From contig JAILDK010000087.1 in assembly GCA_024689485.1 (NCBI GenBank), positions 1-58,675 on the forward strand: DNA of 58,675 bases, written 5' to 3'. The translations under genes and the position numbers were made by a program. A model generated the notes under the pieces. That model was given only the letters and a program-made list of their open reading frames with translations. It ran no database searches and had not been told where the DNA came from. Shown here piece after piece: positions 8,447-17,222 of the stretch. The DNA is from Fibrobacter sp. GTDB taxonomy: Bacteria; Fibrobacterota; Fibrobacteria; Fibrobacterales; Fibrobacteraceae. Position 1 is the stretch's first letter, and the number at the start of each line of letters is the position of its first letter.

Positions 8447-9577
8447 TTAAGACTTTGTAATTTTTTTGTGAATAATCGTCGCGATGGATTTCGCCCCATT
8501 GCCTGAATCTTGAACACCGTATTTGGTGCAAAAAACCTGTATTTTGCTGTTATACTGTGTCTGGTCAAAATTCAAGATGCTTTGGTGTAAATCCGCTTCC
8601 GTTTTACTGATTGGGAACGGAAGGTCTTGCAGAGGAATGCAAAGGTTTCTTTCGTGCGAAAGATAGTCGTCAAAATCCTTTGCAAAAAGGAATACCGGTT
8701 TTTGAATCATGGCGACGTCGAACATGCTCGAAGAAAAATCGGTAATCAGAATATCGGAAATGGCCAAGAGTTCTTGCATGTCTGGGTAGTTGCATGCATT
8801 TACCACGTTGGGAGGCAAAGAAATGTCTTTGAACTTGGCGGCATCATTTGGATGAAGACGTAAAAGTAGGGTAAAATGTTTTTGGAATTTGGTCTCCAAC
8901 AATTCCGTCATCTTTTGAAAATCAAATGCGTGAAAATCAAAGGGAAAATTAGCTCGGAATGTAGGAGCGTATAAAACGATTCCTTCATTTTCTGGAATTT
9001 GCAATTCTTGACGGATGGCTTTGATCTTAGAATCGGGCGTCTGAAAAAGGACTGAAATGCGCGGAGAATCGCTTTTGATGACGGGTCCGTTGTACCAGAA
9101 TTTGGTCTTGTACATCTGAAGGCGAAAATCGCTGTTGGCGTACATCAGGTCTGTCTGGGCGGCATCGACTTTAGCCATCTGGACATATTCTTTGGGCAGA
9201 CTGGATTCTGCATCGGCTTCGATCCTTTTTAAGCCGAAAGGAGCGTGCCAGGTTTGAATGTAGAACTGTCCCTTTCGTTTTTTGAGGCTCATCGAGGAGT
9301 GCTTGATGTTATTGACCCAGACTTTGGCTGTCGCTAGGTGGTAATAGGCGAGAATGGATCGGTACTTGACAATCTGGATTTGGGGCGGGTGCGGTGTATT
9401 CAGGTCGGAGGCGAGCCAAACCAGTTTGATATCCGGATAGGATTTCATCAATTCAAGTGCAATATATTTGGGGTCGTCGCCGAGACCTTTCCCGTTGAAG
9501 TTTCGAAAAACCACCTTGTTTTGCAAAGGCAAAAAACGGAATAGATAGGTGCAAATTTGACGAATTAGATTTTTCAT
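8447..9577 (-). CDS. CDP-glycerol glycerophosphotransferase family protein (TagF-like)
   Basis: A 376-residue second member of the family. It opens with NKVVFRNFNGKGLGDDPKYIALEL, a very typical family start. It continues with QTWHAPFGLKRI (HG/P-type motif), LYAPTFRANF and LLRLHPND, and the signature ITDFSSSMFDVAMIQKP near residues 275-292. It should transfer a polyol-phosphate from a CDP donor. The start codon overlaps the stop of the flippase gene (TAATG), so the two are translationally coupled. It is only distantly similar to the copy at 2101-3303, suggesting two separate linkages, such as priming and elongation or two decoration sites. Confidence 0.88.
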   Translation of the reverse strand: MKNLIRQICTYLFRFLPLQNKVVFRNFNGKGLGDDPKYIALELMKSYPDIKLVWLASDLNTPHPPQIQIVKYRSILAYYHLATAKVWVNNIKHSSMSLKKRKGQFYIQTWHAPFGLKRIEADAESSLPKEYVQMAKVDAAQTDLMYANSDFRLQMYKTKFWYNGPVIKSDSPRISVLFQTPDSKIKAIRQELQIPENEGIVLYAPTFRANFPFDFHAFDFQKMTELLETKFQKHFTLLLRLHPNDAAKFKDISLPPNVVNACNYPDMQELLAISDILITDFSSSMFDVAMIQKPVFLFAKDFDDYLSHERNLCIPLQDLPFPISKTEADLHQSILNFDQTQYNSKIQVFCTKYGVQDSGNGAKSIATIIHKKITKS

Positions 9578-11034
9578 TACTTTTCTTGGCGCTTCTTGAA
9601 TTTATTCAGAAGTAAATTTTTGCAGTAGCAGTAAGATTCAATTTTGAGCAGATGAGACATGCCGACATAGAAAACAGCGGCGGTCAGGCACTGGGTCAAA
9701 AGAAGTACGTAAGGATTGGAAATCCAGAGCGAAAGCGGGAATACGACCGCAGCCATGCCAATCGATAGGAGTGTCGCAGGAGCGAGATCTCTGAGCTGCT
9801 CGAGCCGACTATAATTCAAAATTTTTTTATTCGGAGTCATGTTGACGAAAAGCGCGTAGACGGAATAGATTGGCATCGTAACAACAATCGCTTTGACTCC
9901 AAGAGGAATGGCGGCGATGACGAGAAGCAGGTAAACAGGCTTCTTGATGATTTCAAGTTTGAGAACCGCGTCGCTTCGCCCGATGGCTTTGAGCGCTTGG
10001 ATGTTGGTAATGGAAATGCTGCCGAACAGGTGTGCAAGGCAAATCATTTGCAGATAGAACACCGATTCAATCCATTTTTCAGTCAAGAGAATTTTGATCA
10101 GGGGCTCTGCGACAATGGCGAGAGTGCACATGCAAAAGTAAAGCAGGTAAGAACTGGTTGAGATGGCTCGGCGGGTCATCGATTTGATTTGCTCGGGATT
10201 GTCGCTGTGGTTTGCCATGGCGGGGAAGAGAACCGCACTCATCGTAGAATCCACGTTGTGGGCGATCAACTGGGCAAAATGTTTACCGCGGTTGTAAAAA
10301 GCCAAGTCCGCGGGTGTGTAAAAACGTCCGATAATGATTTGGCGCAGTTCGTTAAAAACGGTTCCGATAAAGTCGGCGCACAGAATTTTCCATCCGAAAT
10401 TCAAAAGGCCTTTGGCGCGAGTCCAAGAGAACATCAGTTTGGGGCGCCATTGGATGGTGTAATTCAAAATCAGCATGTTGAAGAACGTGCTGGACATGGC
10501 CTGGAATACAAGAGCCCAAACTCCGAAGCCATGATACGCCATAAAAATGCCGATGCCGCCCGACAAGAGAGAACTGCCAAGCGCAGAAACGAAGAACTTC
10601 TTGAACAGCATGTGCCGAGACGCGTATGCGCTCTGAATGGAATTGAAGGCGTTCAAAAAGAGGATGAGTCCATAAACTCGGATGACAGGCGTGAGCAATT
10701 CTATGCGGAAGAATGCGGACACCAGCGGTGCCGCAAAATACGTGATGGCGTAGAGGACTCCCGAAAACAGGATGCTGCAATAAAGGATCGTGGAAAAGTC
10801 CAACTGGTCCGCATCCTTTTTTTGAATGAGGGAAGTCGCAAGCCCGCTGTTGATGAAAACGTTTGCAAAGGTGATGAACAGCTGCACCATGGCGACGGCG
10901 CCATAGTCTTCTGGCATCAGGATTCGGGCGAGAATGACCGAAATGACGAAGGAAATCAATTGTCCGGAGATTCTTTCAGAAAATTTCCAAAAGAAACCGG
11001 AGAAAATTTTTTTTCTTTCTTGTGAGGAATCCAT
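9577..11034 (-). CDS. Polysaccharide flippase (WzxC-like, MOP superfamily)
   Basis: A 485-residue protein with about fourteen transmembrane segments. The N-terminus FFWKFSERISGQLISFVISVILARILMPEDYG is diagnostic of the WzxC/Polysacc_synt branch, as is FYTPADLAFYNRGKHFAQLI in the middle. It probably moves the lipid-linked repeat unit across the inner membrane for the polymerase encoded downstream. It lies nine bases after the preceding gene and overlaps the next gene by one base, so it is in an operon with the transferases. Substrate is inferred only from context. Confidence 0.88.
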   Translation of the reverse strand: MDSSQERKKIFSGFFWKFSERISGQLISFVISVILARILMPEDYGAVAMVQLFITFANVFINSGLATSLIQKKDADQLDFSTILYCSILFSGVLYAITYFAAPLVSAFFRIELLTPVIRVYGLILFLNAFNSIQSAYASRHMLFKKFFVSALGSSLLSGGIGIFMAYHGFGVWALVFQAMSSTFFNMLILNYTIQWRPKLMFSWTRAKGLLNFGWKILCADFIGTVFNELRQIIIGRFYTPADLAFYNRGKHFAQLIAHNVDSTMSAVLFPAMANHSDNPEQIKSMTRRAISTSSYLLYFCMCTLAIVAEPLIKILLTEKWIESVFYLQMICLAHLFGSISITNIQALKAIGRSDAVLKLEIIKKPVYLLLVIAAIPLGVKAIVVTMPIYSVYALFVNMTPNKKILNYSRLEQLRDLAPATLLSIGMAAVVFPLSLWISNPYVLLLTQCLTAAVFYVGMSHLLKIESYCYCKNLLLNKFKKRQEK

Positions 11035-11042
11035 TTTAGGCT

Positions 11043-12023
11043 CTAGATTAACCGACGCGGAGAAAATTCTCCCTGGTAATTGTACTCGACAGGTTCTCGC
11101 TTGCAGAGCCAGTCGTAGTCGATGTCGCTTGCGTCGTGGAATATCTTCATGTATCGAGCGTCATAGAACGGAAAGTCGATGATGTGCGGATTGTTGGTCA
11201 GCAACTTTTTGTTGTAGCAAACCGCTTCAAAATAGCGCAGACTGGCTCCGCTTTGACCTTCCTGTAAAACTTCAATGATCGTGTTGCTTTTGACCAGGTC
11301 GTTTAGCACGTTTGAATACGGCTGCCAATTTCCCTGGATGTAGTGGATGCCTTCGATTTCCGTGTATTTTTGGTTCTTGTAAACCATAACGTGAAAATCG
11401 CATTTTCCGCCGTGATTCGAAATCGCTTGGTAAAGGTGATTGATGAGACCTTCCCGGTTCCCTTTGATCCCGCCGACAAAATAGGCGTCAAATTCCGGGT
11501 TCTCGGGAACGGCGACGGGCTGTTTCGAGTAGTAATCAAAGCCGCGGAATGTATAACCGTATTTTTGGGCGTCTACAGGGTCAAAGGTATAGATTTTGTG
11601 CCAAACATCCAAGGAGAGCTTGGGTTTGATTTCCAAAAAACGGGGCGATTCCGCATTCATGGAATTAATCAGGTAAAGGTCCAGAATAGCACCTTTGGCT
11701 TTAAGCTTTTGTAGCAGATTCTCGTCGAGGCTTCGAAGAGCCGTGTCGATAATTAGGATATGCTTTGTCTGCTTGAGCAGGGAAAAGATATCGCTAAAGC
11801 CGAACCATAGATGTTTGCACGGCAACGGCAATAAACGGTTTAGTTTAGGACTAAAGTGAACACGCCGCAGAAACGAAAGTCCTGGAAAACGCAGGGTCTT
11901 GCGTTCGGAATAGCGGAGGTAAACCTGGGAATTGCTTTTCAGGTCGTCCAAAAGTCCTAAATGCTTTGCCCCGTAAGGGTAAAGGATAATGGTTTTGGAC
12001 GGATTTTGATTCCCTGCTTTCAT
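11043..12023 (-). CDS. Probable glycosyltransferase, GT-B-like (unassigned family)
   Basis: A 326-residue cytoplasmic protein with no clear family match by eye. The second half looks like the donor domain of a GT-B enzyme: FDAYFVGGIKGNREGLINHL, then VLNDLVKSNTIIEVLQEGQSG-SLRYFEAVCYNKKLLTNN. Here a Ser-Gly/Arg-Tyr-Phe-Glu-Ala loop precedes a 'fixed-up' strand, as in sugar transferases that bind a nucleotide. The first gene of the minus-strand glycan block, it starts opposite a divergent 168-base intergenic region with a cytidylyltransferase. Role: likely a transferase for the same polysaccharide. Confidence 0.55.
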   Translation of the reverse strand: MKAGNQNPSKTIILYPYGAKHLGLLDDLKSNSQVYLRYSERKTLRFPGLSFLRRVHFSPKLNRLLPLPCKHLWFGFSDIFSLLKQTKHILIIDTALRSLDENLLQKLKAKGAILDLYLINSMNAESPRFLEIKPKLSLDVWHKIYTFDPVDAQKYGYTFRGFDYYSKQPVAVPENPEFDAYFVGGIKGNREGLINHLYQAISNHGGKCDFHVMVYKNQKYTEIEGIHYIQGNWQPYSNVLNDLVKSNTIIEVLQEGQSGASLRYFEAVCYNKKLLTNNPHIIDFPFYDARYMKIFHDASDIDYDWLCKREPVEYNYQGEFSPRRLI

Positions 12024-12191
12024 AAATACAAAGTCCTAAATGGTCTCGATAAAATAGCTTTTTTTATAATGCGGGCTTTTGTAAACGGCTCAAATGAGGC
12101 TTTTGATAAGAAGCGATAAGTTTGATTTTGTGTTATTTTTTATTATTAGGCTTTCAACAGGTGATTTTGTTGCATTTCTTGGTGAAAACAG
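12024..12191. promoter_or_regulatory. Divergent intergenic region with candidate promoters
   Basis: This 168-base AT-rich gap lies between the divergently transcribed glycan block and the cytidylyltransferase gene. A perfect TATAAT sits at 12065-12070 on the plus strand, but no convincing -35 box is 16-18 bases upstream of it. Runs of T and A make several weak candidates on both strands. I see no hairpin or riboswitch-like fold. Confidence 0.35.
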
Positions 12192-12626
12192 ATGAAAAAG
12201 TATAAACTCGGCTATACGCAAGGCACTTACGATATGTTCCATATCGGGCATTTGAATCTTTTGCGCCATGCAAAAGAACAGTGCGAAACATTGATTGTCG
12301 GGGTGAATGCGGATTCTCTGGTCTTGCGTTACAAGAATAAGATCCCGGTGGTGAATGAAAAGGATCGTGCCGAAATTATCAAAGAATTGCGTTGCGTGGA
12401 TGATGTGCGCATTTGCGATACGCTGAAAAAAACGGTCGTTTGGAATGACCTCCATTTTGACGCCATTTTTATTGGCGACGATTGGAAGGGGAATGAGCGT
12501 TGGCTGCAGACGGAAAAAGATCTTGCTCCGCTGGGAGTAGACGTCGTCTATTTGAAGCATACAGAAGGGGTAAGCTCGACGCTTTTGCGTACGAAAGAAA
12601 CGGACAAGGTTGACGAACGTCCGTAA
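12192..12626 (+). CDS. tagD: Glycerol-3-phosphate cytidylyltransferase (TagD-like)
   Basis: A 144-residue nucleotidyltransferase that should make CDP-glycerol from CTP and glycerol-3-phosphate. The family's signatures are present: GTYDMFHIGHLNLL with HIGH at 17-20, the VGVNADSLV strand, and the C-terminal EGVSSTLLR segment equivalent to the RTEGISTT motif. Length fits TagD/GCT. Ethanolamine-phosphate cytidylyltransferase is an alternative, but those enzymes are usually larger. CDP-glycerol would feed the two TagF-like proteins at 2101 and 8447. The gene is convergent with, and directly abuts, the CotH-like gene (stop 12626, next stop 12627). Confidence 0.85.
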   Translation: MKKYKLGYTQGTYDMFHIGHLNLLRHAKEQCETLIVGVNADSLVLRYKNKIPVVNEKDRAEIIKELRCVDDVRICDTLKKTVVWNDLHFDAIFIGDDWKGNERWLQTEKDLAPLGVDVVYLKHTEGVSSTLLRTKETDKVDERP

Positions 12627-13853
12627 TTACAGATTCCCGTCCATCCACTGAATTCGACGCTTTATCCAGCTTTTTAACGAATCTACGGCTGCTGGATAGC
12701 TTCCTACGCTTTCGACAAAAGGCCACATGTATTCTTCGTCTAGAATGGGCCAACGCTTGAACTCGTTATGCGACACTTTTTCGAGTTTGGGGTACATGGC
12801 GTCGATGGTGTCGAGAAGGACTTCGAAGTCCGTATGGTGGGTGTTCCAAAAATCGCGGACTTTTTTTTGATACGCCTTGTTTCTAAAAATGTACCGATTC
12901 CAGCCGTAGTCGCGGACTCTCCAACCGGTCGGTTCGATGACTTTGTGGAAGGAAATTCCGTAAGCAAGGTCAAAGTCCCAAACAGGTCCCGCTTGAATCG
13001 GAGATCCTTTTTGCCAGGTCAGGTAGGCGCTCCGGCGGTTGCCGTCTTGATTCATGGAAAATTCCTGAATTAAAAAGTAGCGAGCAAAGTCGTTGACATC
13101 GATCCAATTGGCCAAGGAATCCAGATTGGTTACAGCGTTTGTCTGTAAAAAGGTTTCGAAGGCGATGATGTGATTTTTGAGCATGGCTTTGGACGAATCG
13201 CTCACGTTTTTCGGCGACCGAATTTGAAACAGATGATTCAGTGAGGAATAAAAAAAGGGTTTGTCTGTTTCTGTCGTGCTTCTTTCAAAAAGAAAACTGG
13301 AATCGTTTTCGGGAATGTTGACTCGGTTCTTTCCGACTTTGATCGTTTCCGTCAATTGGTAAAGTCCCATGTATTGACGGTTCAAATAAAGCTCGACAAA
13401 GCGGAGCTGCGGTGCGAATTCATCGCCGAGCGATTTCGCTAATTGGTAAGTGATGTAATTGCGTAAAAAGCTTCTGTCGCAGAAGAGGGCGACGAGCGCC
13501 CAGTCGCGATTCTTGGGCATTCCCAATAAGGCTTCCTTGTTTTCGAATTCCAGCTTGTACCCGTATTTGGTCATTTCAAAGGAGGAATTTCCCCGGCCTT
13601 TGATGGTTAAATATTTGACTTCGCTTTCGGGAATGTCTTTGCCGTAGATTTGCAGAAACGCGGGGACTTCGGTTTCCTTGTTTCGAATTTGCTGAAAGTC
13701 AACGGTTTCGATGACAAGGCGCGGCAGATCTGCATACGGATATTCGGAGTCGTCGAGCGGTAAATAGCTCGGCTCCACCTCGGATTCGTTCCAAAGGCAT
13801 TGGACGAAAAAAAGGCTGCAGAGAAGCAGAAGAATGTACCGCGTTTTGCTCAT
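12627..13853 (-). CDS. CotH kinase-family lipoprotein
   Basis: A 408-residue secreted protein. The signal peptide ends in a lipobox (LFFVQC), so it is probably lipid-anchored. The CotH fold is shown by TIKGRGNSSFEMTKYGYKLEF, GMPKNRDWALVA, GLYQLTETIKVG-NRVNI, FSMNQDGNR-SAYLTW and GPVWDFDLAYG, in the usual order. CotH proteins of spore coats are atypical protein kinases. In Fibrobacter-like and cellulosome-forming bacteria, CotH homologues are surface proteins of unclear role. ATG 13853 was chosen because it begins a proper signal sequence; an upstream start would add nine odd residues. Confidence 0.85.
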   Translation of the reverse strand: MSKTRYILLLLCSLFFVQCLWNESEVEPSYLPLDDSEYPYADLPRLVIETVDFQQIRNKETEVPAFLQIYGKDIPESEVKYLTIKGRGNSSFEMTKYGYKLEFENKEALLGMPKNRDWALVALFCDRSFLRNYITYQLAKSLGDEFAPQLRFVELYLNRQYMGLYQLTETIKVGKNRVNIPENDSSFLFERSTTETDKPFFYSSLNHLFQIRSPKNVSDSSKAMLKNHIIAFETFLQTNAVTNLDSLANWIDVNDFARYFLIQEFSMNQDGNRRSAYLTWQKGSPIQAGPVWDFDLAYGISFHKVIEPTGWRVRDYGWNRYIFRNKAYQKKVRDFWNTHHTDFEVLLDTIDAMYPKLEKVSHNEFKRWPILDEEYMWPFVESVGSYPAAVDSLKSWIKRRIQWMDGNL

Positions 13854-13916
13854 GGATTCTAGCAAAGTAGAAATAAACAAACGGAATATCGAAAAAGCTT
13901 GTTATATTTCCGACAA

Positions 13917-14741
13917 ATGGCCGTCCCGACGAAAATGTTCAAAATCTTTTTTGGAGCGTTGCTTGTAACGTGTGCTTTTGCCTATGCGACAGAAGTGGTT
14001 CGCCCGGTAACTTTGCCGCAGACATCCATCACATTCGGCGGAATTGCGGAACTGCGCGACGACGTTTACAGCGCAGATGCCCGATTTTCGACGGAAGTCG
14101 CTTTTTGCAAATGCTTTAGCCTTTTTAGCGACGTCTCTTACCGTTTTATTTCTTTGCAGTACGAAGTGGCGGATTTTGAACAGCAGCATGAAATTTTGGA
14201 TTTGAAGGTCAACGGCTTTAACGAATCTTACCTCGGATTTAAGCTTTTCCCGGTGGATTTTTTTGGCGTGAGCGCGAGCTTTCGCTTTGCTCCGGGGGAA
14301 GGAAGCCAGAATGACCGTTTTCAGCGCATTGCGGTAGAACCTCTGGCGGTTTACCCCTTCTCCAAATATCTGCTCTTGGGAGCTTCTCTCGGTTATTACA
14401 CGTTTATCGAACAGGACAATTTTCAGCCTGGCGATGAAATCGGCGGACAAGCTTCATTTGTATGGAAACCGTTCTATTCCTTGGAATCCAATCGGGGACT
14501 GCAACTTTCCTACGTCTTTTTACTCCGTCATCGCATCAACGAATCGCAGAATAAGAATCTGCTGCACCGTTACCAGAAAATGGACGATGCGTATTGGGGC
14601 TTCCGGATGCGCGGTGAAATCGCATACTTTTTCAAGGCTCTGCCGTTTGGCTACGGCTTTGGCTACGAGATGAACCGCGGAACGCTCTTCGGCTTTGAAA
14701 CGGGGCACCGCGTAGAACTCTTTCTCCGCTACGCATTCTAA
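13917..14741 (+). CDS. Outer-membrane beta-barrel protein
   Basis: A 274-residue protein with a signal peptide (FKIFFGALLVTCAFAYA) and alternating beta strands ending in the C-terminal sequence LFLRYAF. A terminal Phe is the insertion signal of outer-membrane barrels. There are no recognisable domain motifs. ATG 13917 comes after a TATATT at 13903-13908; ATG 13935 is an alternative start that still leaves a signal peptide. The upstream TTG at 13899 overlaps the promoter-like box and is unlikely. It abuts the convergent MORN lipoprotein gene with no spacing. Confidence 0.7.
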   Translation: MAVPTKMFKIFFGALLVTCAFAYATEVVRPVTLPQTSITFGGIAELRDDVYSADARFSTEVAFCKCFSLFSDVSYRFISLQYEVADFEQQHEILDLKVNGFNESYLGFKLFPVDFFGVSASFRFAPGEGSQNDRFQRIAVEPLAVYPFSKYLLLGASLGYYTFIEQDNFQPGDEIGGQASFVWKPFYSLESNRGLQLSYVFLLRHRINESQNKNLLHRYQKMDDAYWGFRMRGEIAYFFKALPFGYGFGYEMNRGTLFGFETGHRVELFLRYAF

Positions 14742-15893
14742 TTATTGAAAGTTCACTTCCATCGGACCGTTCTTGCCGAACTGATTCTTTCGCATGTAGA
14801 GCTTGCCCGTGGAGTCGTAATACAGCTGCTCGCCGAACGGGGCGTCGTCCTTGTAAAAGAGGCTGTCTTTGATTTTGCCGTTCTCGTACCAGTTTCTCCA
14901 AAATCCGTTGCGTTTGCCGCCTGCGAAGTTCCCTTCGCTTGCGAGCTTTTTCGAAGCTTCGTAATAGGAACGGAGCACCTTCTTTTCGCCCTTGTCCCAG
15001 ATTTCGACAAAGTCCAGTTTATGCCCGGGAAGCTTGTAACGGAGCGTGTCTTGTACAAGTCCTGCGACAAAAGTCGTTTCGGCGTCGATGCCGTTATCAC
15101 CGAGTTCACCGTAAGCAATGCCGTTCCCGTTTTGAAAAACGCTTGTCTTTTGAACGGAACCGTCTTTTGCAAAGTAGGTCCAGACGGAATCGCGGATGCC
15201 GTTCTTGTAAAATCCTGTGAGGAACGCTTTTCCCGTCTTCGGAAAATCACTGTAATAGCCCCCGGCGGCCCGGAAGAATTCCGCTTTGCCGTCTAGGACG
15301 CCCTGTTTGTATTCGAGGATCGATTCGACGGAGCCGCCCGGGTAGAAGGTTTTGACACTGCCGTCCAGGACGCCGAACTTGCAGTTTTCAAAACGCATCG
15401 GCTTTCCGTTTTGCGCGTAGGTTTCCCGGATGCCCGATGCGGAATTCTTGAAGCAGGAATTCTTTTCTTTGAGGGAATTTTCTTGGCGGACCATGCGGAT
15501 GTTTCCGGGCGTTGCGTAATATTCAAGCCAGGTTCCTGTGGGCTCTCCGCTTTGATAGAAGTGTTTCCAGGCGACGGTTCCGTCTTGGAAGAAGCCTTTC
15601 CATTCGCCCTGCTTTTTGCCGTTCTCGTATTCGCCTTGGGCCTGTACTTTGCCGTCGGTGAACCATTCCGTCCAAGTGCCTTCCCGCAGTCCGTTCTTGT
15701 AAACGCCGGATTCCGCGAGGTCGCCGTGCGAAGTCCAACGCTTGAATTCGCCATGGGGCTTGCCGTCTTTGTAGGCGACTTGTGTTTTTCGAATGCCGTT
15801 GTAATGCGCCGTTTCGCGCACGTCTTGTTCACCACAGGCGCAAAAGAGGGCTGCACAGAGGGTAAAAAGGGCGAGATTTTGACGTTTACTCAT
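14742..15893 (-). CDS. MORN-repeat lipoprotein (YwqK-like)
   Basis: A 383-residue protein with a signal peptide and lipobox (ALFCAC). The mature part is built from about eleven copies of a 20-24 residue MORN-variant unit, with the pattern G-x-Y-K-[ND]-G-x-x-x-G-x-W, for example GVYKNGLREGTWTEW and GEYENGKKQGEWKGF. Such repeats form extended beta-hairpin sheets that mediate protein or membrane contacts. YwqK-type proteins are sometimes annotated as antitoxins, but nothing here supports that. Its partner is unknown. The adjacent barrel gene on the other strand ends at the preceding base. Confidence 0.8.
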   Translation of the reverse strand: MSKRQNLALFTLCAALFCACGEQDVRETAHYNGIRKTQVAYKDGKPHGEFKRWTSHGDLAESGVYKNGLREGTWTEWFTDGKVQAQGEYENGKKQGEWKGFFQDGTVAWKHFYQSGEPTGTWLEYYATPGNIRMVRQENSLKEKNSCFKNSASGIRETYAQNGKPMRFENCKFGVLDGSVKTFYPGGSVESILEYKQGVLDGKAEFFRAAGGYYSDFPKTGKAFLTGFYKNGIRDSVWTYFAKDGSVQKTSVFQNGNGIAYGELGDNGIDAETTFVAGLVQDTLRYKLPGHKLDFVEIWDKGEKKVLRSYYEASKKLASEGNFAGGKRNGFWRNWYENGKIKDSLFYKDDAPFGEQLYYDSTGKLYMRKNQFGKNGPMEVNFQ

Positions 15894-15926
15894 ATTGATA
15901 ACTTAGAAAAAAGGTAATTTCGGAAT

Positions 15927-16718
15927 ATGGTAGGGAATCGTTTTCAGTCTATCTCGGAAATTTTAAAGAGTCGAATCAATACCCCTTTGGTGTGGGGCGT
16001 TTTGCTTTTGACCCTGGTCTTGACCATCCTGTTTTATTTTTCACAAAAACAGCAGTTTGAAATTTATAACCGATACAGCGAAACGCTTTCGGATTACAAA
16101 TTCTTTGAAACGCGTGTGATGCGCAAAATGGAGCAGGTCCGCGTTCAGCCGGAGCACGATCCGACGCTTTTGATGTCTTCATTGCGCAGCTTGCGTGAAA
16201 CGGCGGTCTCGTTGCATACAGCATCGGAAAGCGCGCGTAAAGTCGACTGGATGCCGCCGGAAAGGGATTTTGCGGCGTTTGAAGAATCGGTCCTCGCCTG
16301 GGTCGCTTCGGTGCGACGTTATGAACCTTTGCGCGCCAACTGGCTTGAAGAGGCGAAGGTGCTGGTGCTGGATTTGAGCCGTTGGAAATTGTCTGCGGCG
16401 GAACCTTTGATTTTGACGCTGGATTCTGCAAGGCTTGGCTATGCGGTCCAGGGGAATGATTCCCTGTTGAAAGCGGTGCCGGATTCCTTGGCCAAGCGTT
16501 ACCGCGATCTTTTGGAACGCAACGAAGATCTTTCGGAAATTTGGAATCGAATCGATAACGATGAATCCTTGGTGCGCTGCGAAAATCTGTTGCAAGCTTT
16601 TAAAATGCAGACGCTCAAGAATCGAGAAGTTAAATTCTGGATCCAGCAGGTGTTCTACCTGGTGTCGATCGTCTTGCTCCTGTTCACCCTGTTTTTTGTT
16701 ATCCGTTCGAGGAAGTAA
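15927..16718 (+). CDS. Membrane protein with two TM segments and a periplasmic helical domain
   Basis: 263 residues, not recognised. One TM helix is near residues 20-38 (PLVWGVLLLTLVLTILFYF) and a second near 240-259, followed by a basic RSRK tail. The roughly 200 residues between are mostly charged and helical, with heptad-like spacing, and would face the periplasm. The layout recalls sensor-like or scaffold proteins without a catalytic domain. A purine-rich AAAAAAGGT lies before the start. The next gene starts on the base after its stop, so it is the first gene of a three-gene operon with 16719 and 17219. Confidence 0.65.
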   Translation: MVGNRFQSISEILKSRINTPLVWGVLLLTLVLTILFYFSQKQQFEIYNRYSETLSDYKFFETRVMRKMEQVRVQPEHDPTLLMSSLRSLRETAVSLHTASESARKVDWMPPERDFAAFEESVLAWVASVRRYEPLRANWLEEAKVLVLDLSRWKLSAAEPLILTLDSARLGYAVQGNDSLLKAVPDSLAKRYRDLLERNEDLSEIWNRIDNDESLVRCENLLQAFKMQTLKNREVKFWIQQVFYLVSIVLLLFTLFFVIRSRK

Positions 16719-17222
16719 ATGTCTCGCACTTCGCGAATCCTCTTTTTGATGATAGCCGCCTTCTTCAGCTTTATGGCGTCGTACCTTTTTATGCATACGA
16801 AGCCTTTTTACAAAAGCCTGTCGGGTGAAGAAGATCTTTTTTATGGCAAGATTTCGTCGGTCGCGTTTCCGCGCGGTTGGACGGGAACCGGGATTCCGCT
16901 GTTTGACAAAACCTTTATTTGCTTGAACGAAGACCGCGGTGCAACTTTTGTGCTCGCCTTGCCGGGAGATCAAAAGGAAATTCTCGCGGAATGGATTCCG
17001 TTCTGGGCGGAAGTCGGCCCAGCTGCGATTGAACTGCGCGGCGTGCGTATTTCAAAATCGGAGTGGATTGTGACGGGTCTTGAAGGCAACGATTTGGCTC
17101 TCGATCCGGGAGAGATTCGTGAATACCATGTGCGGTCGGTGCTGTGGTATGCGGTGTTGAATATTGGACTTGTCATTCTCGCGATCCAGGCTTTGCGGAT
17201 TGCGCTGAGGCGTAAGAAATGA
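16719..17222 (+). CDS. Membrane protein, two TM segments (unknown function)
   Basis: A 167-residue protein with the same topology as its upstream neighbour but shorter: TM1 near 7-25, a beta-rich extracytoplasmic segment of about 110 residues, TM2 near 142-161, then the basic tail ALRRKK. The outside domain, with YGKISSVAFPRGW and a LRGVRISKSEWIVTGLEG stretch, recalls small soluble beta domains seen in DUF3592-type proteins, but I cannot assign it. It starts directly after the previous stop and overlaps the next gene by ATGA. Confidence 0.6.
   Translation: MSRTSRILFLMIAAFFSFMASYLFMHTKPFYKSLSGEEDLFYGKISSVAFPRGWTGTGIPLFDKTFICLNEDRGATFVLALPGDQKEILAEWIPFWAEVGPAAIELRGVRISKSEWIVTGLEGNDLALDPGEIREYHVRSVLWYAVLNIGLVILAIQALRIALRRKK

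Noticed and set aside
14742-15893. YwqK-like protein as antitoxin of a toxin-antitoxin pair
   Set aside because: It has a lipobox and is exported; no toxin gene is adjacent on the same strand. MORN-type repeat lipoprotein is the better description.
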